From positions 1-64,000 of the forward strand of contig NZ_JAVAMB010000008.1 in NCBI RefSeq assembly GCF_030730925.1: a stretch of 64,000 nt of DNA, read 5' to 3'. A program made the translations under genes and the position numbers. The notes under the pieces were generated by a model. That model saw only the letters and a list, made by a program, of their open reading frames with translations. It was not told where the DNA came from and did no database searches. This document shows, piece after piece, positions 25,785 to 35,258 of this stretch (its first letter is position 1; each line of letters begins with the position of its first letter). The stretch comes from Flavobacterium sp. DG2-3. Lineage in GTDB: Bacteria > Bacteroidota > Bacteroidia > Flavobacteriales > Flavobacteriaceae.

Positions 25785-26204
25785 CTAACTGATTAATTCA
25801 GCAGATAGTGTAATTGTGGTATTCAATAGTTTTGAAATCGGACAGATTTCTTTTGCTTTGGCAGCTGTAGCAGCAAATTCTTCTGCAGAGATGGATGGAA
25901 CTTTACCTTTTAAATCTAAATGAATTAAAGTGATGGTTCCGTCTTCAAAAGTGACTGTCGCTTCTGTAGTTAAATCATCTGCGGTAAAACCTCCTTCATT
26001 CAGTAAAAAGCTTAATTGCATCGTAAAACAGCCCGAATGTGCCGCAGCAACCAATTCTTCTGGATTTGTACCAACGCCATCGGCAAATCTCGTTTTGAAA
26101 GACAATTGAGCATTGTCTAAAGTTGTGCTTTGTGTACTAATTTTTCCTGTTCCTTCCATACCGGTTCCTTTCCAGTTGGCGTGTGCTTTTCTTGTAAATT
26201 TCAT
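25785..26204 (-). CDS. OsmC-family peroxidase
   Basis: 139 aa. OsmC/Ohr fold thiol peroxidases reduce organic hydroperoxides with two conserved cysteines. Here Cys59 (AAAHSGCFTMQLSF) and Cys121 (AKEICPISKLL) are both present. GTNPEELVAAAHSGCF places it nearer to OsmC than to Ohr. Cytoplasmic, single-domain, normal length. A TATATTTG (-7-like) element lies at 26278-26271 on the minus strand, ~70 bases upstream of the start, with no good -33 partner. Confidence 0.9.
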   Translation of the reverse strand: MKFTRKAHANWKGTGMEGTGKISTQSTTLDNAQLSFKTRFADGVGTNPEELVAAAHSGCFTMQLSFLLNEGGFTADDLTTEATVTFEDGTITLIHLDLKGKVPSISAEEFAATAAKAKEICPISKLLNTTITLSAELIS

Positions 26205-26336
26205 TTTTTAGTTATTAAAATTAATAATTTGGTTTGTTATCAGGTTGATTATCAAATAACAGTGTTCAATCAAATATACCTAAAATTTTGCATTCCAGCT
26301 TTATCAATTTGTTAGCATTAAAATTAAAAATTGCAA

Positions 26337-26455
26337 AAAAATAAAATTCCAAATTCCAATTGCGGTTACTCAATTGGAATTTGGAATTTAAAAAGTTGGA
26401 ATTTAAAAAGAAATTGGAATTTGGAATTTATCCCGAAGCTCCGGAATTGGAATTT
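26337..26455. repeat. Simple repeat of 'ggaattt' words
   Basis: A stretch between the OsmC and DUF349 genes built from repeated TTGGAATTTGGAATTTA and AAATTCCAAATTCCAA words. The same words occur near 6245, 45655, 47102, 53170, 55384 and 57712. It carries no gene. Confidence 0.6.
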
Positions 26456-26464
26456 TCTATATAT

Positions 26465-28444
26465 TTATTCCTGTCCCAAGTTTCTTAATTGTTTCAGTTT
26501 GTCTTTCCAAACATCAAGGCTTTCTTTGTGAATAGCGATGTTTTTGCGTACTTCTGTAACAATCGAATTCTCTTTTTTAGCGTTTTTAGTATTGGTAAAG
26601 AACTGAATGTTATTTTCTAATTGGAAAATTTCATTTTGAACTTCTTCAATCTTACGCATAATAAAGATTTTCTCGTTGTCCAGTTTACGTGTATCGTTGC
26701 TGTCAGACAAAGAATCAATACGGTTAGCAAAACGCATCATTTCAGATTCTTTTTTGCTTAAGCTTAATTTCTCGAAAAGGGCATCCAATATTTTATTGAA
26801 TTTTCCTTCGATATGTCTTCTCGAGAAAGGAACTTTTCCAAATCCTTTCCAAGTTTCGATATGTGCTTTTATGGCATCTAAGTCTGTTTTGTGATCTCCA
26901 GTTAGTTGGAAAGCTCTTAATACATCTAGATATGCTTTTTTGTTGTCAAAAGCGGCAACTTCTTCACCGTTTTCTTCCGATTTATGCTCTTTTAGCTTAT
27001 CGAAATAATGGTTGCAGGCATCCTTAAATTCTTTCCAGATTTTGTCTGAATATTTTTTAGGAACGTGTCCTATTTGTTTCCATTCTTCCTGGATCTGTTT
27101 CATTATAGGAGTTGTAGCTGCGAAATCAGTGCTTTCCTGTAATTCTTTTGCTTTTGCAACAAGAGCCAGTTTTTTATTTAGATTATCGTTTTGATCTTTT
27201 TTGATATCCTTATAGAAAGAATTTTTGAAAGCGTTAAAATTTCTAACCGCAGTTTTAAATGCTGCCCAAGTTTCTTCATTTACTTCAGAAGGCACTTTTC
27301 CAGCTGCAAAAAACTCATTTCTTAAGTCTTCCACTTTCTGAATCTGAACCAACCATTGCGAATGAGAATTTACTTTTTCGCTTCCAAGCACTTCGATTTT
27401 TGCAATAATCTCTTTTTTAACTTCAAGATTCTTTTGCTCGTTTGCTCTTTGGCTTTCAAATAAAAGTTCTCTTTTATCGTGTATTTTCTTCGTTAGTTCG
27501 CTAAATTGATTCCAGATGGTGTCACGGTGTTCCTTAGAAACAGGTCCGATCTCTTCTTTCCAGATTCTGTGTAAATCCTGTAATTCGCGGAAAGATTTGT
27601 TTACATCGGCATCATTTACCAATTCCTCCACGCGAGCAATGATTTTTTGCTTTAATTCTAAATTATGTTTAAAATCTAAATCTCTTGCTTCACGATCTAA
27701 ATGTAGATAATCATAGAAATTTTCTACATGAAAATGGTAATTATTCCAAACGTGATTGTATTTATCTTTCGGAATTGCTCCGGCATTTTTCCATCTTTCT
27801 CTTAATTCATTAAAGTGTTTAAGAGTGTCTTTAATATTTTCCTGCGGATTAATTAATTCCTTTAATTCTTCAACAATAGCCAAACGATTTTCTAAATTGC
27901 TTTTTAGATTTGTCTGTAAATGTTTAAAATGAGCATTTCTTTTGTCTCTAAAAACATTATAGTATTCGTCAAATTTTGATTTTAAAGGAAGATGATATTC
28001 AAATTCTTCATTAGGATCTGGATTAGAAGCTAAAAATTCTTCTTTTTTCTCTTCTATCAGGTGATGATATTGCAACAAGAAAGCTTTTTTGATTTCTTCA
28101 ATATGATCTTTTACAGACATTACTTTATCTGTATTAACCAATTTTTTAAGTTCATCAACAAGAGCATCTAGCGAAAATGTGTTGTAATCCTGCATAGGAA
28201 TGTCATGACGTTCCTTCAAAGTTTCGTCTTCACTTTCAGCAGCATTTGAATTGGTAATCACATCTAATGCTTCTTGATGAGCATTTTCTTGTTCTTCTAA
28301 TTCATTTTCAGTTTCTGATACTTGGTCTTCTGTCAAAGTTTCAGAATCTGAGATTTCAATTGCTTCATTTGTTACAGAATCATTTATTTCGATTCCAGAT
28401 TTTCCGTCTGCGTCAAGCAGGTTATCATTCTTTTCTTCTAACAT
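26465..28444 (-). CDS. DUF349-repeat protein
   Basis: 659 aa from the ATG at 28444 (MLEEKNDNLLDADG); an in-frame ATG 22 codons upstream is less likely, since it would add a hydrophobic segment not expected here. After an acidic N-terminal ~90 residues come several ~70-residue DUF349 repeats with the hallmark W-K-x-x-G pattern (ERWKNAGAIPKDKYNHVWNN, EEWKQIGHVPKKYSDKIWKE, ETWKGFGKVPFSRRHIEGKF). The C-terminus is coiled coil. Function unknown; widespread in Bacteroidota. Cytoplasmic. Confidence 0.85.
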   Translation of the reverse strand: MLEEKNDNLLDADGKSGIEINDSVTNEAIEISDSETLTEDQVSETENELEEQENAHQEALDVITNSNAAESEDETLKERHDIPMQDYNTFSLDALVDELKKLVNTDKVMSVKDHIEEIKKAFLLQYHHLIEEKKEEFLASNPDPNEEFEYHLPLKSKFDEYYNVFRDKRNAHFKHLQTNLKSNLENRLAIVEELKELINPQENIKDTLKHFNELRERWKNAGAIPKDKYNHVWNNYHFHVENFYDYLHLDREARDLDFKHNLELKQKIIARVEELVNDADVNKSFRELQDLHRIWKEEIGPVSKEHRDTIWNQFSELTKKIHDKRELLFESQRANEQKNLEVKKEIIAKIEVLGSEKVNSHSQWLVQIQKVEDLRNEFFAAGKVPSEVNEETWAAFKTAVRNFNAFKNSFYKDIKKDQNDNLNKKLALVAKAKELQESTDFAATTPIMKQIQEEWKQIGHVPKKYSDKIWKEFKDACNHYFDKLKEHKSEENGEEVAAFDNKKAYLDVLRAFQLTGDHKTDLDAIKAHIETWKGFGKVPFSRRHIEGKFNKILDALFEKLSLSKKESEMMRFANRIDSLSDSNDTRKLDNEKIFIMRKIEEVQNEIFQLENNIQFFTNTKNAKKENSIVTEVRKNIAIHKESLDVWKDKLKQLRNLGQE

Positions 28445-28693
28445 CTTTAAAATGTATAAGGTTTTTATTTTAAACAGTGCGAAAGATAGTAAAGGTGTTT
28501 CTAAATACAAAATAAATCCTTTGTTTATGCTCTTTTTACGATCAAATTCTTATTATTTAGAGCCTTTTGAAAATAGGTCGCACAATTTTTAAACGATTTA
28601 TTATTATAAATTTAAATTTTAGAATCGCCGTTTTTTTAGATAATGTGTTTTAATATCGCAAAAGATATAGTGTTTAAATGGTTTTAATGAAAT

Positions 28694-29440
28694 TCAGAAT
28701 AAAACTAAAAGCCCCGCTTCAATACCGAAATTGTACGTTTTCTGGCCTCCAAAAGCAGCACTTGGATGAATGTACACTAAATTGTTTGGTGTAATTTTTC
28801 GCCCAAATTCAAGAAAAGCATTATTCTGAAAACCTTGCAAAACATCATTATACCGAAATGCCGCATCTGCCGCAACCCAGTTTTTTCCAAAAAAATATAA
28901 AACGACATTTTCAAAAACCGTAACACTTATATCGCTTCGACTATCAGCTCCGGCAAAACTCCCTTGATATTCTAAGGTCGATAGCCATAAAAACTTTTTC
29001 TTGTAAAAATACTTTCCGTATATCACCGCTGGCATAGCGACCCATTTGCCAGATCCAAAATTCGGATCGGCGGCGGTATTAGCATAAACTCTCGTGCGTA
29101 GCGCAATTCCGTTATTGTTCTTCATGTACGGAATATAACTTACTCCCATACCCACGTCGCCTATAGCTGTTTTATTAATCGAATTGGTACTGGCGGAAAT
29201 CAGCGGAAGATCAAAACGTAAATTCCAAGCTTTGTTGCCTATAGGAAGTAAAACACGAACTTGGGTGGTGTTAAAAGAACCGTTGTCGGTATCTAAATAT
29301 TCATCAAAAAAAATGATTGTTTTGAGAAAATAATGGTAGCGTGGTTCTGAGAATGGACCACTTTTAGCGATAGTATCCTGCGCCGTGAGTTGGCAGGTAA
29401 TCAAAAAAAATAAAATGCTAAGTATTTGTATTTTTGTCAT
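28694..29440 (-). CDS. Secreted beta-barrel-like protein, unknown function
   Basis: 248 aa. MTKIQILSILFFLITCQLTAQ is a signal peptide. The mature part alternates short polar and aromatic beta strands and ends in an aromatic residue (AGLLVLF), as do outer-membrane barrel proteins. I do not recognise a family. It follows aroE on the same strand after 68 bases and could be the last gene of a TPR-aroE transcript. Confidence 0.6.
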   Translation of the reverse strand: MTKIQILSILFFLITCQLTAQDTIAKSGPFSEPRYHYFLKTIIFFDEYLDTDNGSFNTTQVRVLLPIGNKAWNLRFDLPLISASTNSINKTAIGDVGMGVSYIPYMKNNNGIALRTRVYANTAADPNFGSGKWVAMPAVIYGKYFYKKKFLWLSTLEYQGSFAGADSRSDISVTVFENVVLYFFGKNWVAADAAFRYNDVLQGFQNNAFLEFGRKITPNNLVYIHPSAAFGGQKTYNFGIEAGLLVLF

Positions 29441-29508
29441 AACTACCTATTAATAAGTGGTTTAAAAATACAAAAAATACGTTAACATTTTATTTTTTGC
29501 TATTTATT

Positions 29509-30261
29509 TTATTTGTTCCAGATTTTCCACGCTTTTTCAGCCTGAAAAATAAGCATGTCGTGCCCGTTTTTAATTACAGCTCCCTGTTCTTTTGCTTTTC
29601 GTAAGAAAGTAGTTTCTGCAGGATTATAAATTAGATCGTATGCAATATGTTTGTCAGTAAAAAACTCATAAGGCAAGTTTGGACAAGCTTCAATATTCGG
29701 ACTTGTTCCAACTGGCGTGCAATTGATTATAATTTGAAAATTATCAAAAGTAGTGGCATTAATCAAATCGTAATCGATTATGTTTTCTTTGGCTTCTCTA
29801 GAAACAAAAGTGTACGGAATACCCAATTCATCCAAAGCAAAAGCAACGCCTTTAGAAGCTCCGCCTGTACCTAATATAAGAGCCTTTTTATGATGCGGTT
29901 CTAATAATGGTTCTAGAGATTTTTTAAATCCATAATAATCGGTATTGTATCCCTTCAACTTACCATTTTTAGTAAATTTAATAGTATTGACAGCGCCAAT
30001 TAGAGTGGCTTTTTTTGATAGTTTATCTAGAAAAGGAATAACTTGTTCTTTGTACGGAATGGTAACATTTAACCCTTTTAAATCGGGATTGTTTTTAACT
30101 AATTCTGTGAAGTAATTAATTTCAGAAATGTCAAAATTCTCATAGCTGTTGCCAGCAAAAACTTCATTATTAAATTTTTCTGTAAAATAACCTTTTGAAA
30201 AAGAGTAGCTTATGTTGCGTCCTAATAATCCAAAACGTCTTCTTAATAAAATATCAACCAT
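29509..30261 (-). CDS. aroE: Shikimate dehydrogenase
   Basis: 250 aa. Reduces 3-dehydroshikimate to shikimate with NADPH, the fourth step of the chorismate pathway. Substrate-binding SYSFS (18-22) replaces the common S-x-S loop; NVTIPYK at 65-71 contains the catalytic Lys71; GAVNTI follows; the Rossmann loop GTGGASKGVA is at 131-140, and NTDYYGF is conserved. Slightly shorter than E. coli AroE, as usual in this phylum. The start lies two bases after the stop of the TPR gene, implying translational coupling. Confidence 0.94.
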   Translation of the reverse strand: MVDILLRRRFGLLGRNISYSFSKGYFTEKFNNEVFAGNSYENFDISEINYFTELVKNNPDLKGLNVTIPYKEQVIPFLDKLSKKATLIGAVNTIKFTKNGKLKGYNTDYYGFKKSLEPLLEPHHKKALILGTGGASKGVAFALDELGIPYTFVSREAKENIIDYDLINATTFDNFQIIINCTPVGTSPNIEACPNLPYEFFTDKHIAYDLIYNPAETTFLRKAKEQGAVIKNGHDMLIFQAEKAWKIWNK

Positions 30262-30263
30262 TC

Positions 30264-31658
30264 TTATTTACGATGTTTTTCTATATAATTTTTTACTGTT
30301 TTTTTTGCCCAAACTACTGGAAACAAATCCTCAATTAAGATATAATTGTCAAAGTTTAGACGTAAACCATTGCTTAAGTGAAATTTAGCTTTTGTATTGT
30401 CTTGAATCATAAAATACAATCCAGCCAAACGATATTCGATTTCATTTTCCTCTGGGAAATATTCTGTCGCTTGCAATAAAGTTTGAATAGCCGTTTCAAA
30501 TTCTCCTAAAAACTGAAGAATATCAACCCAGAATAACCAAGTGTCTAATGCGTAATCGCCAAATTCAACCGCTTTTCTAAAACCAAATTCGGCTTCTTCA
30601 AAGAAATTCATTTGTTTGTTGATCGTAGCATATCTTTTCCAGTACAAACGATTCTGATTGTCAATAGCCAAAGCTTTATTTACAAAAAATAATGCTTTCT
30701 GATAGTTTTTCTGGCGAAGGTGAAAATCGGTAATTGCGATCCAGCCTTTGTCTAAAAGGGGATCTTCATGTACTGTTTGGTTATAGTATTGAATTGCTTT
30801 CGCTAAATTTCCAAGTTTTTCATAACATTTACCAATTCGAAGAAGCGCATACGAAGTCGCATCGTCTAATTCGATGGTTCTGTTATAACTTTCAATTGCT
30901 TCGTTGTATTTTTTCAAACGCTCATAAGCTTTCGCCTTTTCCATGAAAGCGCCCAAAAATTCATCATCAATCAGCGTTGCGTAATCAAACGCGCGAATTG
31001 CATTTTCATATTCTTTTACGCCATAATGAAGACGTCCAAGCTGATGCCACGCAATTTCGCTGTAAGGATTTCTGTTGATGTATTCGTTTAAATAAACAAT
31101 AGCCTCCTGATTTTGATCCAAAAACTCAAAGCAATACACTACGTTATAAAGTGCAGATTGGTCTTCTAAATCTTCTTCAAGACATTTAATGAAATTTTCT
31201 TTTGCCAATTCTAGATTATCCATAAAAAGATATTCCATGCCAATCAAATTGTATACATCAGCATAATCATCAGTATACTGAAGTGCAATTTTTAACAGTT
31301 CAACTGCTTTTTCGTGCTGGTCTCTTTTAGAACAGATATTGGCTTTTTGGATGTAGATTTCCTCATTGTTGGGTTCAATTGCATACAACTCATTCAAAAG
31401 CTTTTCAGCGATGTCGAGTTTATCGTCATAAACTAGCATTTCTACTTGTACTAATTTTAAGCCTGTAGATTTTGGATGCTGGTCTAATGCAAGTTTTAAG
31501 GCCTTTTTTGCTAAATTAGCCTTACCTATGTCTAAATAATGCAGAATTATTTCTTCGAATTCTTCAGAATCAAAAAAGAGTACTTTGTTGGTTTTTAACA
31601 TCGACTCAAATTTGGATAGGGATAGGTTATAATCTTCTTCTTCGTTGCTTAATTGCAT
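30264..31658 (-). CDS. Cytoplasmic TPR protein
   Basis: 464 aa, no signal peptide. At least ten consecutive tetratricopeptide repeats, for example ALQYTDDYADVYNLIGMEYL, AIRAFDYATLIDDEFLGAFM and AIESYNRTIELDDATSYALL. No other domain. It sits directly before aroE (two-base gap), a neighbour relationship that I believe is common in flavobacteria. Role unknown. Confidence 0.88.
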   Translation of the reverse strand: MQLSNEEEDYNLSLSKFESMLKTNKVLFFDSEEFEEIILHYLDIGKANLAKKALKLALDQHPKSTGLKLVQVEMLVYDDKLDIAEKLLNELYAIEPNNEEIYIQKANICSKRDQHEKAVELLKIALQYTDDYADVYNLIGMEYLFMDNLELAKENFIKCLEEDLEDQSALYNVVYCFEFLDQNQEAIVYLNEYINRNPYSEIAWHQLGRLHYGVKEYENAIRAFDYATLIDDEFLGAFMEKAKAYERLKKYNEAIESYNRTIELDDATSYALLRIGKCYEKLGNLAKAIQYYNQTVHEDPLLDKGWIAITDFHLRQKNYQKALFFVNKALAIDNQNRLYWKRYATINKQMNFFEEAEFGFRKAVEFGDYALDTWLFWVDILQFLGEFETAIQTLLQATEYFPEENEIEYRLAGLYFMIQDNTKAKFHLSNGLRLNFDNYILIEDLFPVVWAKKTVKNYIEKHRK

Positions 31659-31931
31659 ACTTCGTATATTTGAAATTAGCCTGTTATAAATTTAGGCAAC
31701 CATATAATTGTTGTAAGGATAAGAAATTAATTGTTTTGAACAATTTAATTAACAATATATGGCGTTTTTTATTCTATTTTGGGAAGAAATATTCCTTATT
31801 ACTAAGGGATTAACTTCGGTTTTGTCATTTTTTTAATGATGTCGAAAAACTTTATCGAAATACAGATAGACCGTTAATTTCTGTCGCTGCTTATTGAAAT
31901 AGCTTTCGAAAATATTTTAAAAAGAACTTTT

Positions 31932-33125
31932 TTAGCTGTTCTTCTTTTTCATTATTTCATCCATAACGTCTAAAATAATCGCGCAACCTTCTCTAATTTC
32001 GTCTTCAGAAATAGTTAAAGGAGGTGTAATTCGTATCGCGCATCCTTCAAATAAAAGCCAAAATAAAATAAGTCCCCTGTCTTGACAGGTTAAAATGACT
32101 TCGTTTGTAATATCTGCCGATTCTGTCATCGCGGCAAGCATTAATCCTTTTCCTCTAACTTCTGTAATCAAAGGATGTACCAAAAGCGATCTGAAGAGTT
32201 TTTCTTTCTCAAGCGTTTCTGCCATTAAATTTGTTTCAGTTAATTCTTGCAAAGTAGCCAAACAAGCTGACGCAATGACAGGGTGACCTCCAAAAGTCGT
32301 AATGTGTCCTAATTTTGGGTTTTCCGTTAAAAGATCCATTTTTTCGGCAGCTGCAGTAAAAGCTCCAACTGGCATTCCGCCGCCCATTCCTTTACCCATA
32401 ACTACAATGTCTGGAACAACGTCATAATTTTGAAATCCGAAAAGTTTCCCTGTTCTTCCAAAACCAGGCTGAATTTCATCAACAATCATTAAGGCTCCAA
32501 CCTCATCGCAACGTTTGCGGACTTTCTCCAAAAAGTTGTTTTCTGGCTGAATAAACCCAGCTCCGCCTTGAATAGTTTCTAAAAGAATCGCTGCGGTTCT
32601 AGTCGTTATTTTCTGTAAATCTTCTTCGCTATTGAACGTGATAAAATCAACATCTGGAAGCAAAGGCCTAAAAGCTTGTTTGCGTTCCTCAAATCCCATA
32701 ACACTCATAGAACCCATCGTATTTCCGTGATAAGCATTGTGACACGAGATAAGCTGACTGCGGCCTGTAACTCGTTTTGCAAGCTTTAACGAACCTTCGA
32801 TAGCTTCTGTTCCTGAATTGACCAGATAAGTTTTGTTTAAAGATTCTGGAAGGAGAGAGGCCATTAATTTGCAATATTGAACAGCTGGGCTTTGAGAATA
32901 TTCTCCGTAAACCATTACGTGCGAATATTTGTCCAACTGATCTTTTATCGCCTGATTTACCCTCGGATGCTGATGTCCTAAAGTGCAAGCTGAAACCCCG
33001 GCAACAAAATCTAAATATTTTTTATCGTTGGTATCGTATATGTAAGAGCCAATGGCGTGCGAAACTTCCATTCCGAGTGGGTAAGGAGAAGTTTGCGCTT
33101 GGTATTTTATAAAATCTGGATTCAT
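31932..33125 (-). CDS. Class III (PLP) aminotransferase
   Basis: 397 aa, fold-type I. The PLP lysine is Lys245 in VVMGKGMGGGMPVGAF; DEIQPGFGRTG (216-226) gives the cofactor-binding Asp; NSGTEAIEGSLKLA (103-116) binds the phosphate. Class III enzymes include acetylornithine, ornithine, GABA and lysine aminotransferases; the substrate cannot be fixed. No argA-H genes are nearby. Single gene; the gap upstream (33126-33312) holds 'ctaaggt' repeats. Confidence 0.88.
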   Translation of the reverse strand: MNPDFIKYQAQTSPYPLGMEVSHAIGSYIYDTNDKKYLDFVAGVSACTLGHQHPRVNQAIKDQLDKYSHVMVYGEYSQSPAVQYCKLMASLLPESLNKTYLVNSGTEAIEGSLKLAKRVTGRSQLISCHNAYHGNTMGSMSVMGFEERKQAFRPLLPDVDFITFNSEEDLQKITTRTAAILLETIQGGAGFIQPENNFLEKVRKRCDEVGALMIVDEIQPGFGRTGKLFGFQNYDVVPDIVVMGKGMGGGMPVGAFTAAAEKMDLLTENPKLGHITTFGGHPVIASACLATLQELTETNLMAETLEKEKLFRSLLVHPLITEVRGKGLMLAAMTESADITNEVILTCQDRGLILFWLLFEGCAIRITPPLTISEDEIREGCAIILDVMDEIMKKKNS

Positions 33126-33133
33126 TTTTTTCT

Positions 33134-33250
33134 TAAAGGTTCAAAGTGGCAAAGGTACTAAGGTTCTAAGGCTTCCTTACTTTATGCTTAGGTTAACTTT
33201 TTTTTTTTAAGTTGCTAAGGTGCTGAGATGCTAAGATTCTAAGGTTTTAG
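33134..33250. repeat. 'Ctaaggttctaag' dispersed repeat
   Basis: Two clusters of CTAAGGTTCTAAGG/GCTAAGGTGCTGAG words in opposite halves of the gap. Related clusters lie at 44866-44935, 53797-53830, 54030-54072, 55240-55375 and 56114-56290. No gene here. Confidence 0.55.
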
Positions 33251-33312
33251 TGAGCAGTATTTGCTTATTTAAGTTTAGAGCTGAACACTAAAAAAAAGCT
33301 GTACACTGACCA

Positions 33313-34974
33313 CTATTTCTTACTCTTAGCAGCTGGATTTTTCTTGTCGTAATTCAACGTTTCCTTCCTGACTTTCAGCGGAACGTTTTTACCTTTTTCT
33401 TCCTGTTCTTTTCCTTCTTTAATCAGTTTTTCATTTAGTTCGTTATCTTCGTCGGTAAAAATATCATCTTTCGACTTTATTCGTTCAGCACCTCTCCAGT
33501 TCATTCCTCGCAGTTTACGGGCATTTTCTGGAAGTTCGTCTTCAGGAAAAATATCTCCATCAACTTTATTGAAGAAAGTAATGGTTTCTATAGCATTATT
33601 TTCCAAGATCATATTGATTTTACTGCTGACATTTTTATTGATTCCGATCAATTCATTGGTGTCATTTCTCATATAATAAATGACCTCAGTATTTTTAATT
33701 ACATCAACATCATGGAGTTTTCCGTCCCGAAATTTTCCAAACAAATTGAGTCCCTTGACCTGATTATATCCCGTTCCGAGTGTGTCCTTGGACAGGACAA
33801 AAGTATTGTTGAGGACTTTTAAAGAGTCAATTTTTCTTGTCTTATTGTCGCCAATTAAATGCATTACGTCGCCAGTAATTTGGTTTTCACCATTCCACAA
33901 AATCGGATTTCCGATCAATTTTGTCAAAGCAGATTTAGAATCCGAATGTATAGAATCACACTTACCACTCATATCCGTTTTATAAAAACGAACATTGTTA
34001 AAAGCGCGCAGAATTCGTTCGCCTTCTTTTCCTGTTACCATTAATTTTTTTCCGTGAATGTAAACCGAATCATTTTCGACCAAATTGATAGCTACCGCTC
34101 TTTTGGTCACAAACATCGAATCTTTCAGTTTATAAAGCTCTGCATAATGGCCTTTTACAATTCCTTTATTGATCGAATCGGTAATTTTTACATTTCGCGT
34201 AGCCGATGCAAATTCAATATTTCGATTGTAATATAAACTGTCGCCTTCTATAAGTCGGTCATCATATTTGATGTAGGATCTTCGGAGAAAATGGGCTAAA
34301 TTTTTCTTCGTATCATAAAAACCTTTTTCGGTATAGATATAATTGGCTTTACTGGTAATTGTTGAAGGGCCAAGAAGATACGTATGCCCAGAATTACTGT
34401 AATAATCCAAATGGTTGGATTTAATTACATATTTTGGATTCGTAATCGTAACTTCAGTCAAAAACTGGAATTTCTTTTCTTTCACATAATACCTTCCAGA
34501 TTTACTTACCAAAGTATTGTCTTTGTTTACAATTGTTCCTTTAGTATTGTAAAACGCTTCTTGGATATTTCGATCAAAATTAATGGTATCGGTACGCAAA
34601 GTGGCATCTGGAGAAGTTAAAACTGCATCTCCTTTAGCGAAAGCTTTTTTTTCATTACCACTATATTCGGCGTATTTACTATTTAGGAATAAAGTATCTC
34701 CTTGCACTAATTGTACATTTCCGAATGCTTTTAGGTAATTTTCTTTTTGAAAAAAATAGGCTTTGTTGCAAGTTAAGACCACACCATCGTGATTTACTTT
34801 TACATTTCCTGTAAGCAAAAGCGCATCTGGCACGTTAACCTGATCCACATCAGAAAAGTCAGCATTCTCGATGACGATAGTTTTAGGAGTTTGAGCCGGT
34901 TTTTTGGCCTGCGCCGCAATAAATTGTACGCTAAGAAACAGACAGCAAAATATGAAAAAGAGTGATTTCTTCAA
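33313..34974 (-). CDS. OstA/LptA-like periplasmic protein
   Basis: 553 aa starting at a TTG codon (34974-34972): an in-frame TGA lies 15 codon-frame bases upstream with no ATG between, and the signal peptide MKKSLFFIFCCLFLSVQFIA needs this start. OstA-like repeats with strand-rich patterns (ALLLTGNVKVNHDGVVLTCN, YLKAFGNVQLVQGDTLFLNS, AFYNTKGTIVNKDNTLVSKS) identify the OstA/LptA superfamily, which carries lipopolysaccharide across the periplasm. The C-terminus is highly charged. No other lpt gene is near. A possible -7 element TAAATTTG is at 34998-34991. Confidence 0.85.
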   Translation of the reverse strand: MKKSLFFIFCCLFLSVQFIAAQAKKPAQTPKTIVIENADFSDVDQVNVPDALLLTGNVKVNHDGVVLTCNKAYFFQKENYLKAFGNVQLVQGDTLFLNSKYAEYSGNEKKAFAKGDAVLTSPDATLRTDTINFDRNIQEAFYNTKGTIVNKDNTLVSKSGRYYVKEKKFQFLTEVTITNPKYVIKSNHLDYYSNSGHTYLLGPSTITSKANYIYTEKGFYDTKKNLAHFLRRSYIKYDDRLIEGDSLYYNRNIEFASATRNVKITDSINKGIVKGHYAELYKLKDSMFVTKRAVAINLVENDSVYIHGKKLMVTGKEGERILRAFNNVRFYKTDMSGKCDSIHSDSKSALTKLIGNPILWNGENQITGDVMHLIGDNKTRKIDSLKVLNNTFVLSKDTLGTGYNQVKGLNLFGKFRDGKLHDVDVIKNTEVIYYMRNDTNELIGINKNVSSKINMILENNAIETITFFNKVDGDIFPEDELPENARKLRGMNWRGAERIKSKDDIFTDEDNELNEKLIKEGKEQEEKGKNVPLKVRKETLNYDKKNPAAKSKK

Positions 34975-35258
34975 CTGATTAAATTTTTGTCAAATTTATA
35001 AAAAAGGTTAGAACCTATGGCTGATATTAGGATTAATTTATAATAACTCGCCAACACTTTGATTAACCAGTTCGCTATTATTTATTTTTTCAACAAAACA
35101 TTGAACTCACACGTTGTAGTTGCTATATTTTGGATTTAAAACACAGCATTTTGAAAAGAGAATGATCTGCATTTTAAAAAATGAATTACATTTAGAAATT
35201 AGTTTAATGTCTTTTGCGGATAAAATTTAAAATCTAAAGAAGAATAGCCCAAAAATAT
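34975..35258. other. Divergent gap, OstA-like / GH13
   Basis: 284 AT-rich bases with the promoters of both flanking genes. Apart from TAAATTTG on the minus strand (34991-34998) I see no clear element and no gene. Confidence 0.4.
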
